This document shows positions 1 to 9,296 of a DNA stretch of 64,000 nt, piece after piece. The stretch is from Burkholderia sp. TSV86 (lineage in GTDB: Bacteria > Pseudomonadota > Gammaproteobacteria > Burkholderiales > Burkholderiaceae). Below the pieces are notes generated by a model. It made no database searches. It worked only from the letters and a program-made list of their open reading frames with translations, and was not told where the DNA came from. Where the stretch lies: positions 372,001 to 436,000 of the forward strand of contig NZ_LOWB01000116.1 of the NCBI RefSeq assembly GCF_001522865.1. Reading direction: 5' to 3'. Both the position numbers and the translations under genes were made by a program. Numbering within the stretch: the stretch's first letter is position 1; each line of letters opens with the position of its first letter.

Positions 1-485
1 GCGTGCCACAGCCACATTTGCGTATAGCCCTGAACCGATCCTTCGATCCAGCGTGACGGGTGGGCCAGCAACTGATTCGCGAACATCGCCGTGTAATGCT
101 CGAGCGCGATCGTGATCGCGAGCTGGACCGAGTGCGGCAGCACCTTCTTGCCCCAGCCCAGGAACGTCCACAGGCGCTTGTCCAGCTTATGCGCGGGCAG
201 GCCCGCCGCTTCGAGCAGATCGTTGTATTCGATGTGCTCGCGCGTATGCATGGCTTCCTGGCCGATGAAGCCCGCGACCTGCTTCTTCAGCTCGGGATCT
301 TGAATCTGGTCGCGGTAGTTGCGCACCGAATCCATGAAGAAGCGCTCGCCCGCCGGAAACAGCAGCGACAGCGCGTTCATGAAATGCGTGACGGGCGCGC
401 CCTGGACGTGCCAGTCCTGCGCCCGATCGGCGGGCAGCGCGAAACGGATGTCGCGCCGCACCGGCAGCAGATGAGGATGGGTCAT
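1..485 (-). CDS. PF10118-type metal-dependent hydrolase, cut by the window edge
   Basis: About 161 N-terminal residues are visible; the rest lies left of the window. The protein begins MTHPHLLPVRRDIRFALPAD and contains FIGQEAMHTREHIEYNDLL and ALEHYTAMFANQ, the Glu/His-rich helices typical of the PF10118 ferritin-like 'predicted metal-dependent hydrolase' family. The ATG overlaps the stop of the upstream SDR gene (ATGA), so it is the third gene of a translationally coupled operon with the monooxygenase and the SDR. The substrate is unknown. Family members recur beside flavin monooxygenases and SDRs, which suggests a role in oxidising a lipid or ketone. Confidence 0.85.
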   Translation of the reverse strand, partial: MTHPHLLPVRRDIRFALPADRAQDWHVQGAPVTHFMNALSLLFPAGERFFMDSVRNYRDQIQDPELKKQVAGFIGQEAMHTREHIEYNDLLEAAGLPAHKLDKRLWTFLGWGKKVLPHSVQLAITIALEHYTAMFANQLLAHPSRWIEGSVQGYTQMWLWH

Positions 486-1417
486 GATTGTTCGCCTCCT
501 TGGTTGGCTGCGTTGTCATAGGTGGCATGCACCGGAGCCGGCGCGGGCGGCGTGCGGCCCGATGCACGGCGCGCGCGCGAGCGTTGCAGTTTGGTCGCGA
601 GTACGACGAGCGATTGATACGCGCTGGGCAGCGTGCGCGCGAGCCAGTCCGCGCCGTGCGCGTCGCGGCCGATCAGCACGCGGCGCTTGTTCTTGCGCAC
701 ACCGTCGAGGATCACGCGCGCGGCTTCGTCGGCGGTGGTGATGAAGAACTTCTCGAAATCCGCCTTGCCCTGCTGCTCGCTCTCGACGATGAAGCCGATC
801 ATGTTCTTCGCAAGCCGCGCCGATTGCGCGATATTGGTGCGGATGCCGCCCGGATGCACGCAAGTCGCCGACACGCCGCACTTCATCAGATCGAGTTCCT
901 GGCGCAGCGATTCGGTGAAGCCGCGCACCGCATATTTCGTCGCGTTGTAGCCGCTCATGCCCGGCTGCGCGAAGATCCCGAAAATGCTCGACGTATTGAC
1001 GATATGGCCGTCGCCGGACGCCTTCAGGTGCGGCAGGAACGCCTTCGTGCCATGGACGACGCCCCAGAAGTTGATGTTGACGATCCATTCGAGATCGCTG
1101 TATTCCATGCCGTCGATCGTGCTCGACAGCGCGACGCCCGCATTGTTGAAGATGAGATTCACGCGGCCGTGCGCCGCGGCAGTCTCGTCGGCCCATGCGT
1201 GCATCGCGGCGCGATCGCCCACGTCGAGCGCGCGGGTGGTGACCTGGATTGAAGGCGCGAGCGCACGCACGATCCGTTCGGTCTCGGCGAGACCGGTTTC
1301 GTTCTTGTCCGCCAGCGCGACGTTGCAGCCGTCCAGCGCGAGCTGCACGGCGAGCGAGCGGCCCATGCCCGAGCCTGCGCCCGTGATCGCCGCGACTTTG
1401 TTGGTGAAACTCTTCAT
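482..1417 (-). CDS. Short-chain dehydrogenase/reductase (SDR)
   Basis: A 311-residue classical SDR, presumably oxidising or reducing an alcohol/ketone with NAD(P). The Rossmann motif TGAGSGMG is at residues 11-18, NNAG follows, and the catalytic YNATK (Tyr/Lys) lies in the middle. The start MKSFTNKVAAITGAG is chosen because the glycine motif then falls at the usual distance from the N-terminus; in-frame sequence further upstream is not SDR-like. It sits 20 nt after the monooxygenase gene and overlaps the next gene by 4 nt, so the three are probably co-transcribed. The exact substrate cannot be read from the sequence. Confidence 0.93.
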   Translation of the reverse strand: MKSFTNKVAAITGAGSGMGRSLAVQLALDGCNVALADKNETGLAETERIVRALAPSIQVTTRALDVGDRAAMHAWADETAAAHGRVNLIFNNAGVALSSTIDGMEYSDLEWIVNINFWGVVHGTKAFLPHLKASGDGHIVNTSSIFGIFAQPGMSGYNATKYAVRGFTESLRQELDLMKCGVSATCVHPGGIRTNIAQSARLAKNMIGFIVESEQQGKADFEKFFITTADEAARVILDGVRKNKRRVLIGRDAHGADWLARTLPSAYQSLVVLATKLQRSRARRASGRTPPAPAPVHATYDNAANQGGEQS

Positions 1418-1437
1418 GTTCGATGACCTCGTGCGGT

Positions 1438-3036
1438 TCAGGCTTCGGCGGGGGCTGGCGCGGCGGCGGCCGGCGCGGGAGCGTGGGCCGCCGCCGCGCG
1501 CTGCGCGTCGCGGGGCTTGGATTCGTAGTAATACGGCTGGTAGGCCGACATCGAGAAGCATTCCGTCTCTTGCCGGAAGCGCCAGGTGAAATCGGGCCAC
1601 AGCGTGGTGTTTCTGCCGGTTTTCGGGTCGAGATACCAACTGTTGCAGCCGCCCGTTGACCATACCGCGCCTTTGAGCTTGGTCTGGATCCGGTCGTTGT
1701 AGTCGTGCTCGACGATCGGGCGCACGTCGATCGCCTCGACACGCTCGGTGCGCATCGACTTCAGCGCGCCGAGCACGTATTCGATCTGCGACTCGATCAT
1801 GTACACCATCGAGTTGTGGCCGAGGCCGGTGTTCGGGCCCATCAGGATGAACCAGTTCGGATAGCCGGGAACGGTTGCGCCGAGGTAGGCGTGCAGCCCG
1901 TCACGCCACGCGTCGACCACGTCGACGCCGTCGCGCCCGACGATCGTGCCGCGCGGGAACGGATTGTTGATCTGGAAGCCGGTGCCGTAGATCAGGCAGT
2001 CGACCTCATGGCGCTTGCCGTCCTTCGTGACGACCGCATCTTCTTCGATCCGCTCGATGCCGGTCGTGACGACATCGACATTCTTGCGCGTGAGCGCCGG
2101 GTAGTAGTCGTTCGAAAGCAGGATGCGCTTGCAGCCGATCGTGTAATCGGGCGTGACGGCCGCGCGCAGCTCTGGCTCGGAGATCTGGCGGTGCAGATGG
2201 CGCAGCGCGAGTTTCTGCACCAGTTTCATCGTCGACGGGTGAACGGCGAAACCGAGCACGCGCGATTCAAGCATCCAGTACAGGCCGCCGCGCAGCAGCT
2301 TTTGCGTGAACGGCAGATTGCGGAACAGCCATTGCTCGAAGCCATTGATCGGGCGATCGGGCTTGGGCATGATCCACGGCGGCGTGCGCTGAAACAGCGA
2401 CAGCCGTGCGACGCGCGGCGCGATCTGCGGCACGAACTGAATCGCGCTCGCGCCGGTGCCGATCACCGCGACGCGCTTGCCTTCGAGCGGGTAGTCGTGA
2501 TTCCAGTGCTGCGAGTGGAACGCTTCGCCGTTGAAACATTCGATACCGGGAATGTCCGGCAATGCCGCGCGCGACAGGCCGCCCATGCCCGAGACCAGCA
2601 CGCGCGCGACCACGCGCCTGCCGTTGGCGAACGCGAGGCGCCAGCGGCGCGCGGCCTCGTCGTAGGTTGCGTTGACAAGCTCGTGATCGAAACGCAGATG
2701 CGGATACACGCCAAAGCGCTGCGCACAGTCTTCGAGATATGCGCGAATTTCCGGCTGCGGGGCGAACATCCGCGTCCAATTCGGGTTGGGGGCGAACGAA
2801 AACGAATAGACGTGCGATTGAACGTCACATGCGCAACCGGGGTAATGGTTGTCGCGCCAAGTGCCGCCGACCGAATCCGCTTTTTCGAATACCGCGAAAT
2901 CCTCATGGCCGGTTTGCCGGAGGCGGATCGCCATCCCGAGCCCGGAGAAACCGGTGCCGATGATTGCGATGTCCACGGTTTCTTCCACGTTCGCGCTATC
3001 GAGCGGAACGAGGGGCAACTTGCTGCGCGCGTTCAT
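1438..3036 (-). CDS. Flavin-containing / Baeyer-Villiger-type monooxygenase
   Basis: A 532-residue FAD/NADPH monooxygenase. It has an N-terminal FAD Rossmann motif (IIGTGFSGLG), the Baeyer-Villiger fingerprint FNGEAFHSQHW (FxGxxxHxxxW), and a second nucleotide-binding motif VIGTGASAIQ for NADPH. The family inserts oxygen into cyclic or linear ketones. The ATG at 3036 is preceded by AGGAG at a suitable distance, which rules out the longer in-frame extension. It is the first gene of the operon with the SDR and the PF10118 hydrolase; this trio resembles the MymA-type lipid-modifying operons of mycobacteria. The C-terminus is Ala/Pro-rich and low in complexity. Confidence 0.92.
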   Translation of the reverse strand: MNARSKLPLVPLDSANVEETVDIAIIGTGFSGLGMAIRLRQTGHEDFAVFEKADSVGGTWRDNHYPGCACDVQSHVYSFSFAPNPNWTRMFAPQPEIRAYLEDCAQRFGVYPHLRFDHELVNATYDEAARRWRLAFANGRRVVARVLVSGMGGLSRAALPDIPGIECFNGEAFHSQHWNHDYPLEGKRVAVIGTGASAIQFVPQIAPRVARLSLFQRTPPWIMPKPDRPINGFEQWLFRNLPFTQKLLRGGLYWMLESRVLGFAVHPSTMKLVQKLALRHLHRQISEPELRAAVTPDYTIGCKRILLSNDYYPALTRKNVDVVTTGIERIEEDAVVTKDGKRHEVDCLIYGTGFQINNPFPRGTIVGRDGVDVVDAWRDGLHAYLGATVPGYPNWFILMGPNTGLGHNSMVYMIESQIEYVLGALKSMRTERVEAIDVRPIVEHDYNDRIQTKLKGAVWSTGGCNSWYLDPKTGRNTTLWPDFTWRFRQETECFSMSAYQPYYYESKPRDAQRAAAAHAPAPAAAAPAPAEA

Positions 3037-3210
3037 CCAAGCGTCTCCTATTGGCTCACTTTTAAATGTGACATTAAATGATGTCACAATAAGCCATGCA
3101 AGTCTGATCCGCAAGGCGGATAGACCGGAGACTCTAGGTGCTCGCGCGCGTTTATCGCGCCGCCATATCAGCGGTTATTCGTGTGGATAAGGGTTTGATT
3201 GGCGGCCCCA

Positions 3211-3876
3211 TTAATTCGATGTGCGCCGCCGCAATACGCCGAACGTGATGGCCAGTTGCGCGGCCGCATAGAGAAACCAGATCCAGCCGTCGATACCGGC
3301 GAATGCGAAGGCGGGAAGAAAACGCTCGATGCCGATCATCGCATCGGAGCCGACGAACGCGAGCGCGCCGGCGGCGATCTGCGGGCCGGGCGTGCGCGCG
3401 CATAGCGCGAGGCTCGCCATCACGCCGAGCGCCGCGATATAGACGGCGACCGGGGCCGCGAGCACGGCCAGACGCGGAAAGAACGCGGCGTACAACCCGG
3501 GCGCCGCGACCCACAGCGCCACGAGCGCGGCCGCCCGCGGCCCGCGTGGCGCGGCTCGCCACGGCGCGAACAATGCGCAGTATGCGAGATGGGCGAGCAG
3601 GAATGCGCCGAGGCCGGCGACGAACGACGGCGGCCACTGCGGGAGCGCGAGCAGCACATCGCCTAGCACCGACGCGCCGAGCGCCGCGACGAGCCAGCCG
3701 CGCTCGCGTGCGGCGGAATGCTGGAGCGCCGCGACGAGCAACAGCACGCCGAGCGCCGCTTTGGCGGCAGGCTGGCCGGGGTAGTGCATATGGCCGAGCG
3801 ACAGCCCGTACAGCAGCGCAGCGAGCGCCGCAGCGAGCCAGAGGCCGCGCGTGCGCACGGGCAGGTTGGATAACAA
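3211..3876 (-). CDS. YhhN-family membrane protein (lysoplasmalogenase-like)
   Basis: A 221-residue protein made almost entirely of hydrophobic helices (about eight), matching the YhhN/TMEM86 family, whose animal member hydrolyses lysoplasmalogen at the vinyl-ether bond. Conserved acidic positions are visible in GASVLGDVLLALP and FVGSDAMIGIERFL, where the family puts its putative catalytic aspartates. The start codon is TTG: an AAGGAG box lies about 8 nt upstream and the next in-frame ATG is less well placed. The bacterial substrate is uncertain. It is followed 175 nt later by the monooxygenase operon on the same strand. Confidence 0.8.
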   Translation of the reverse strand: MLSNLPVRTRGLWLAAALAALLYGLSLGHMHYPGQPAAKAALGVLLLVAALQHSAARERGWLVAALGASVLGDVLLALPQWPPSFVAGLGAFLLAHLAYCALFAPWRAAPRGPRAAALVALWVAAPGLYAAFFPRLAVLAAPVAVYIAALGVMASLALCARTPGPQIAAGALAFVGSDAMIGIERFLPAFAFAGIDGWIWFLYAAAQLAITFGVLRRRTSN

Positions 3877-4187
3877 GGTTGTCTCCTTGCATGTAGCGGA
3901 TTGACGCGCGCGGGCGGGCGGCGGATGCGGCGCGCAGGTCTGCGTGATGAGCAGGAAGACAATTTCAGGGACGGATAATCATCCGTCAAGCGCAGCGAAG
4001 GACGGTTGATCGCTACAGCGCGCGCCAACGGCGGGTTAGGAGAGAGGGTGAAGCGGGAAGGCGAAGCAGGCCGCTGATCGTTCCGCTGCCGCCTGGCGGC
4101 CCGGCGCCGCGCGGGAAATTACCTACCGCACGCGCCGTGGCCCGCGGGCGGGGCGCGGGCCGGCCGCTATGGTGGGCGCGGGCGCGC
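3877..4187. other. Intergenic region between MerR and yhhN genes
   Basis: These 311 nt lie downstream of the MerR gene and upstream of yhhN. They hold the Shine-Dalgarno box for yhhN (AAGGAG near 3885) and, near 3940-4010, a less GC-rich stretch that could carry the yhhN promoter. I see no convincing gene or terminator. Confidence 0.5.
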
Positions 4188-5054
4188 CTAGCGCTTTTTC
4201 GGCCCGCCCTTCGGCGTTTTCGAGGCTGCCTTTCCAAGCGCGAGCGCTGTGTCCTGCGCGGCTTGGTTGCTCAGCTTCTTGTCGAGTATCGTCGCGACCC
4301 TGCCGCCCAGATAGTCGCTCGACGCCGCTTCGAGCGCGCGATTCATCTCCCCTTCGACGAATACCGCCGACAGCGGCCGCAGCCGCCAGATCGCGTCGAC
4401 GAGCGCCGGCACGTCGGTGGGCGGCGGCAGCGAGCCTTCGTCGTAGCGGTCGAGGCGGTGCACGACGAGTTCGACGAGCACGCGTGCGATGGCATCGAAG
4501 TACGGGCGTGTGAGCGAGATCGCGTCGAGCAGTTCGCGCGCCGGAATGCCTTCACGCACCATCGCCGCCGCGGCTTCGATGAGCGCCGGGCTTTTCGCGA
4601 TGAACGACAGGCCGCGCCGCTCGAGCAGCCCCAATTCGGCGACGCGCCCGAGCGAAGCGGGCGTCTGCGGACCGAACATCTGGATCAGTTGCGCGAGCGA
4701 ATAGCTTTGCGGGCGCTCGTGCGACCAGCGGCCGCCTATCGCGTTCTCGAGACCGAGGATCGAGCGCAGATCGTGGCCGTCGTCGATCGCCTTGATCAGA
4801 TCCTGGATGTTCGACAGCGTGTAGCCGCGCGCGAGCAAGTGATTGATGACTTTCAGGCGCGCGACGTGCGTGTCGTCATAAATGCCGACGCGGCCGCGCT
4901 TGCGCGGCGGCGTGAGCAGGCCGCGATCCTGGTACGCACGCACGTTGCGCACCGTCGTGTCGGCCATGCGTGCTAGCTCGTCGACCGTGTATTCGCTCGG
5001 CGCCGTCGCTTCGTCGGCGCCTTCGGCGGATTGGGTTGGGTTTGATTTCGACAT
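4188..5054 (-). CDS. MerR-family transcriptional regulator
   Basis: A 288-residue regulator with an N-terminal MerR winged helix: YTVDELARMADTTVRNVRAY (about residues 22-41), then RGLLTPPRKRGRVGIYDD and the wing/second helix HVARLKVINHLLARGYTL. The long C-terminal part has no Cys pair or cluster, so it is not a classical metal or SoxR-type sensor; it is probably a ligand-binding or uncharacterised domain. The C-terminal tail is Lys/Gly-rich. It lies on the same strand as, and upstream of, the yhhN and monooxygenase genes, and may regulate them, but no MerR-type operator was identified. Confidence 0.88.
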   Translation of the reverse strand: MSKSNPTQSAEGADEATAPSEYTVDELARMADTTVRNVRAYQDRGLLTPPRKRGRVGIYDDTHVARLKVINHLLARGYTLSNIQDLIKAIDDGHDLRSILGLENAIGGRWSHERPQSYSLAQLIQMFGPQTPASLGRVAELGLLERRGLSFIAKSPALIEAAAAMVREGIPARELLDAISLTRPYFDAIARVLVELVVHRLDRYDEGSLPPPTDVPALVDAIWRLRPLSAVFVEGEMNRALEAASSDYLGGRVATILDKKLSNQAAQDTALALGKAASKTPKGGPKKR

Positions 5055-5081
5055 GCGGCGATTTTAACGCGGCGATGTGTC

Positions 5082-5657
5082 TCAATGTGAAACGTCGATA
5101 ACAGCTTCTGACGGCGGGTGTTGCGCGCCGTTGCCAAGCGGGCGCTGCAGCAGCGCGGTGTCGATCCAGCGGCCGTGCTTGAAGCCGACCGCGCGCAACG
5201 TGCCGGCCGGCTCGAAGCCGAGCGCGCGATGCAGCGAGGCCGAGCCGCCGCGGCCGCCGTCCGCGATGACGGCGATCATTTGCCGCCACGGCCCGGCTTC
5301 GCAGCGCGCGATCAACGCGGCGAGCAGCGCGCGGCCGATGCCGCGGCCGCGATGTGCATCGGCGACGTAGATCGAATCCTCGATCGCGTAACGGTACGCG
5401 CTACGCGGCCGGTACGGCGTCGCGTACACATAGCCAGCGAGTTGTCCGTCGAATTCGGCGACGAGATACGGCAAGCCGTGCCGCAACACTGCGTCGCGCC
5501 GGGCGCGCAGTTCGTCGACGGCGGGCGGCGTTTCTTCGAGCGACGCGACGCCCGTTAGCACGTGATGGGCATAGATCGCATGGATGGCGCCGAGATCGGG
5601 GTCGGCCGCGTCGCGCACGACGACGCACAGGGCGGGCGCGGGGGCAGTGCTGGTCAT
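5082..5657 (-). CDS. GNAT N-acetyltransferase, phosphinothricin/amino-acid acetyltransferase-like
   Basis: A 191-residue GNAT enzyme transferring acetyl from acetyl-CoA to an amine. The acetyl-CoA loop is seen in VADAHRGRGIGRALLAALIA (R/QxxGxG/A), preceded by YRYAIEDSIYV. The N-terminal ALYAHHV-type region and the LEETPP segment resemble the Pat/MnaT (YncA) subgroup acting on phosphinothricin or methionine derivatives. The ATG at 5657 gives a normal GNAT length; the upstream in-frame extension is Arg/Pro-rich and unlike the family. The true substrate is unknown. Confidence 0.88.
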   Translation of the reverse strand: MTSTAPAPALCVVVRDAADPDLGAIHAIYAHHVLTGVASLEETPPAVDELRARRDAVLRHGLPYLVAEFDGQLAGYVYATPYRPRSAYRYAIEDSIYVADAHRGRGIGRALLAALIARCEAGPWRQMIAVIADGGRGGSASLHRALGFEPAGTLRAVGFKHGRWIDTALLQRPLGNGAQHPPSEAVIDVSH

Positions 5658-5972
5658 GGCAGGGGCAGGCAAGGTTGGGCAAGCCGTCACTATGCGCGTA
5701 TTCAAAATTGTTCGCACAAAGGCCGGCGCGCGGCTGCCGGTTGACCAGTGTCGCGGCGCGGCGGTGAGTGCGCCGGTTGCGGCGCAAGAGGCTGGCGCGG
5801 GAGATCGGCGCGGGAGGGGCCGTTTGGCAAGGCAGGCCGGCACGATGAAGCGCGGCGCCGATCGCGGCACCTGGCACGCACCGGCGTGCCGGCTCAAGTT
5901 TTCGCGCGGCGGGCCGTAATAACGCGCGACTGTCCTTCGAACCAGGCGGCTACGCCGCGACATCTTTCGGTC
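5658..5972. other. Divergent promoter region of GNAT and chemoreceptor genes
   Basis: These 315 nt separate two divergently transcribed genes and must hold both promoters. A lower-GC patch (about 5690-5715) precedes the GNAT gene, and another lies close to the chemoreceptor start. No obvious inverted repeat or riboswitch was recognised. Confidence 0.45.
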
Positions 5973-7535
5973 ATGAACGCTTTTTTCTCCCGTTTTACAA
6001 TTCGCACCCGGATTTTCGCGACGCTGGGGTTCGTCGCGGTGCTGCTGGCAGTTGCGAGCAGCGTCGGCTTCTACGGCATGCAGCGCTCGAACGACGCACT
6101 CGACGACGCATACACGCGGCAGCTCGCCGGCAAAGCCGCGCTGTCGGCGGCCAGCCTCAATCTCGCGATCGCACGCACCACGCTCGATCGTGCGATTCTG
6201 CGTCCGGAGGCGCCGGACGTTGCCGCCACGGTCGCGAAGGCCGAGCAGTACCTCGCGTCATCCGATCGCGCATGGCGTGATTACGACGCGCTGCCCGACA
6301 ATGACAGCGAGAAATCGCTGATCGCCCAGGCGGGCACTGCGCGCCGCGCGCTGATCGATAGCGCGATCCGCCCGATGCTCGACGCGCTGAAGGCGGGCAG
6401 GCACGACGAAGCCGACCGCCTGGCGATGACGGTCACGCCGCCGCTGTCGGTCGCATGGGTCAAGGCCGCCGCCGCGCTCGACGACGTGCGCGCGGCGCGC
6501 GGCCAAGCCGCCTACGACGAGGCCGAGCGGATGTACGCGTGGCTGCGCATCGCGATGGGCATCGGCATTGCGTGCGGGCTGGCCGCGTGCGTGGGGTGCG
6601 CGATCGGTCTGCACTACGCGATCTCCCAGCCGCTCGCCCGCATCCTCGCGCACCTGCGCCGCCTGGCGGACGGCGACTTGACAGCCGAACTGCGCTGGAT
6701 GTCGCACGACGAAATGGCCGAACTCGTGAAGGGGCTGACGACGATGCAGAAGAGCCTGGCCGACACGGTACGCAAGGTGACGGACGGCTCCGAGTCGATC
6801 GCCACTGCAACGCGCCAGATCGCGGCCGGCAACACCGACCTGTCCCAGCGCACCGAGGAGCAGGCGGCCGCGCTGCAACAGACTGCCGCGAGCATGGAGC
6901 AGCACACCGCAACGGTCAAGCAAAACGCGGACAACGCGCGCGAGGCGCAGCACTGCGCGGACAGCGCGACCGAAATCGCGACGAAAGGCGCGACGGTGGT
7001 AGGCGAGGTGATCGGCACGATGACCGAGATCGATCAAAGCTCGCAGAAGGTCGCCGACATCATCGGCACGATCGAAGGGATTGCGTTCCAGACGAACATT
7101 CTTGCGCTGAACGCGGCCGTCGAGGCCGCGCGCGCGGGCGAGCAGGGGCGCGGTTTCGCGGTGGTCGCGGGCGAGGTGCGCACGCTCGCGCAGCGCTCGG
7201 CGTCGGCCGCGAAAGAGATCAAGGCGCTGATCGGCGAATCCGTCGAGCGCGTCGCGACGGGCTCGCGTCTCGTCGGCTCGGCAGGCGACACGATGCAGGA
7301 AATTCAGCGTGCGATCGCGCGCGTGACGGGCATCATGACCGAGATCGCAGCTGCGTCGAACGAGCAGCGCGACGGTATCGAGCAGGTGAACCGCGCGGTG
7401 TCGCAGATGGACCAGGTGTCGCAGCAGAATGCCGCGCTCGTCGAGCAGGCGGCGGCCGCGGCGGCCTCGCTGGAGGAGCAGGCCGACGGGCTGCGCCGCA
7501 CGGTCGGCGTATTCCGCGTGGCCGAGGCGGTGTGA
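5973..7535 (+). CDS. Methyl-accepting chemotaxis protein
   Basis: A 520-residue chemoreceptor. TM1 is near residues 12-32 ([20 protein letters not shown]), followed by a periplasmic four-helix-bundle-like sensor (about 33-185), TM2 near 190-212, and a HAMP domain starting with [20 protein letters not shown]. The cytoplasmic hairpin carries the invariant tip [20 protein letters not shown] and methylation-helix heptads. It ends in ...VAEAV without an NWETF-type CheR tether. The start [15 protein letters not shown] puts a short basic segment before TM1. No che genes are nearby, so it is an orphan receptor; its ligand is unknown. Confidence 0.94.
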   Translation: MNAFFSRFTIRTRIFATLGFVAVLLAVASSVGFYGMQRSNDALDDAYTRQLAGKAALSAASLNLAIARTTLDRAILRPEAPDVAATVAKAEQYLASSDRAWRDYDALPDNDSEKSLIAQAGTARRALIDSAIRPMLDALKAGRHDEADRLAMTVTPPLSVAWVKAAAALDDVRAARGQAAYDEAERMYAWLRIAMGIGIACGLAACVGCAIGLHYAISQPLARILAHLRRLADGDLTAELRWMSHDEMAELVKGLTTMQKSLADTVRKVTDGSESIATATRQIAAGNTDLSQRTEEQAAALQQTAASMEQHTATVKQNADNAREAQHCADSATEIATKGATVVGEVIGTMTEIDQSSQKVADIIGTIEGIAFQTNILALNAAVEAARAGEQGRGFAVVAGEVRTLAQRSASAAKEIKALIGESVERVATGSRLVGSAGDTMQEIQRAIARVTGIMTEIAAASNEQRDGIEQVNRAVSQMDQVSQQNAALVEQAAAAAASLEEQADGLRRTVGVFRVAEAV

Positions 7536-7628
7536 GCTGAGCGCTCGGGCGGCGGGCGGCGCTTGGCCCGAATGCCGCTTGAGCGGCGGGCGCGCTCATT
7601 TGCGCGGCCCGCCGGCGTGCATGCGGCG

Positions 7629-9296
7629 TCAGGCCGGCGCCGGCGCGATCGACGGGGCCGCCCGTTGCGATGCGACGATGATCAGTTTCATCGTCGCGCG
7701 CGTCGCGCCGACGAACAGCTTGCGCGCTGCGCGCGCATCGAACGCGTCGAAATCGACTTCGGTCAGGATCACGCATGGCGCGGCCTGCCCCTTGAAGCGG
7801 TAGATCGAATCGAGCATCACGTCGCCTTCACGATATTCGGGGTTGCCGAACAAATCGTAGCGGCCAGTGAAGCTCTTCACGCGATGCGGGCCGAGCTGTT
7901 CGAGCGCGGTGAACGCCGAGCCTTCTCGGCCGCGGAACGACAGCACCACGATGTCCTGCTTGCGAAAACCGAGCGACAGCGCGTGCGTGATCGCGCGCTT
8001 CGTCGCGTCGATGCACGCTTGCGCGCCTGCGTTGCCGGACGCCGGATCGTATGGGGAAATCGAGAGGTCGGAGCCGCCGAACGGGCTGCCTGAGACGAGC
8101 CTGGCCGCCAGCGGTTCGACGCCGCCGACGATCTCGCGCACGTAGTCGAGGATATCGCGCGGACTGCGGTAGTTGGTCGTTTCCTCGATCGTCACCCAGC
8201 CGGGCAGCGGCACGCTCTCGCGCATGTACAGGTTCTGCAGCGGATCTTCGAGCCACCACCACGCGCCACCGGGTGCGACAAGCCGCTCGAGCGCGGCGGC
8301 CCACGGCGGCTGAAAGTCCTGTCCTTCGTCGACGATCAACGTGTCGAAGCGCCAGCGCTCGGCGATCGGCGTTTGCGCAAAGCGCGCCTCCAGTTGCGCG
8401 AACGCGTCGCGTGAGCCGAAATCGGGTGCATAGCCGCTGTCGCGCAGCACCCAGTCGCAGAGCTGGTGGTAGTTCGCGATTTTCGCGTGTTCGGGCGCGA
8501 TGCGCGCGACGTGATCGGCAAGCGGCCGGTTGAAGCACACATATAGCACGCGCCGGCCTGCCGCGACGGCATCGCGCATCGCCTGCACCGCGAGCTGCGT
8601 CTTGCCCGAGCCGGCAGTGGCGATTACACGCAGCCTGAACGGCTCGAACGCGAGCCGCCGCGCCCACGTCGCGAGCCCTCCGGACAGCCGCGTGACGAGC
8701 GTATCGGCATGGCCGACGAGCGCGCTCGTATCCGGCGTCAGCGCCAGTTCGTCCGCGAGGAAGTGATGGATTTTCGCCGCGCCCGGAAACGGCGGTTCGT
8801 CGGCGGGCAGCGCCGCGACGATCTGCTCGGCGAGCAAATGCTTGCGTGCCGCATCGACGATCTGCGCGGGCGCGACCCCTGCGATCGCCGGCTCCTTCAC
8901 GGTGTAGTCCGGGCAGTAAAGCAGCGCGTCGACGCCATACGCGCCCGCGCCGAATGCGGCCGTGAGCCGCCTGCGCAGATGTTCGAGCGTGCGTGCAAGC
9001 TGGATCGACACGTTGCGCTCGGTTTGCAGATAGACCTTGACGAGCCCCTTCGGCGTCTCGCGCAGAAAGCCTGCTTTCTGCTCGATCAGCATGATGCGGC
9101 CGGCGGGGCTCACGACCACGAAATCGGCTTCGCCGAACACCGAGAAATTCTGGTCGGCGCGCGTCCAGTGCACGCCGTGATAGATGGTGTAGGCGTCGGG
9201 CAGCGTCCGTTCGAGAATCGCGAGCGTTTCGCGTTCGCGCTCGGCCGCGCCAGCGGCGGCAAGATGTTTCCAGTCGTCGGGAATGATGCGGGCCAT
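7629..9296 (-). CDS. NERD-domain protein fused to a UvrD/Rep-like helicase
   Basis: A 555-residue protein. An N-terminal NERD (nuclease-related) domain runs over about residues 20-120, with the restriction-like core FGEADFVVVSP...IMLIEQKAG (D/E and ExK positions intact). It is followed by a superfamily-1 ATPase: Walker A TAGSGKTQ near residue 228, Walker B/DExQ as LIVDEGQDF near 320, and late SF1 motifs including KSFTGRYDLFGNP and FVGATRATMKLIIV. This layout predicts a nucleic-acid translocase with an attached endonuclease. Family members occur in both DNA-repair and defence settings; no partner gene is adjacent. The start MARIIPDDW is chosen over a 21-residue extension. Confidence 0.85.
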   Translation of the reverse strand: MARIIPDDWKHLAAAGAAERERETLAILERTLPDAYTIYHGVHWTRADQNFSVFGEADFVVVSPAGRIMLIEQKAGFLRETPKGLVKVYLQTERNVSIQLARTLEHLRRRLTAAFGAGAYGVDALLYCPDYTVKEPAIAGVAPAQIVDAARKHLLAEQIVAALPADEPPFPGAAKIHHFLADELALTPDTSALVGHADTLVTRLSGGLATWARRLAFEPFRLRVIATAGSGKTQLAVQAMRDAVAAGRRVLYVCFNRPLADHVARIAPEHAKIANYHQLCDWVLRDSGYAPDFGSRDAFAQLEARFAQTPIAERWRFDTLIVDEGQDFQPPWAAALERLVAPGGAWWWLEDPLQNLYMRESVPLPGWVTIEETTNYRSPRDILDYVREIVGGVEPLAARLVSGSPFGGSDLSISPYDPASGNAGAQACIDATKRAITHALSLGFRKQDIVVLSFRGREGSAFTALEQLGPHRVKSFTGRYDLFGNPEYREGDVMLDSIYRFKGQAAPCVILTEVDFDAFDARAARKLFVGATRATMKLIIVASQRAAPSIAPAPA

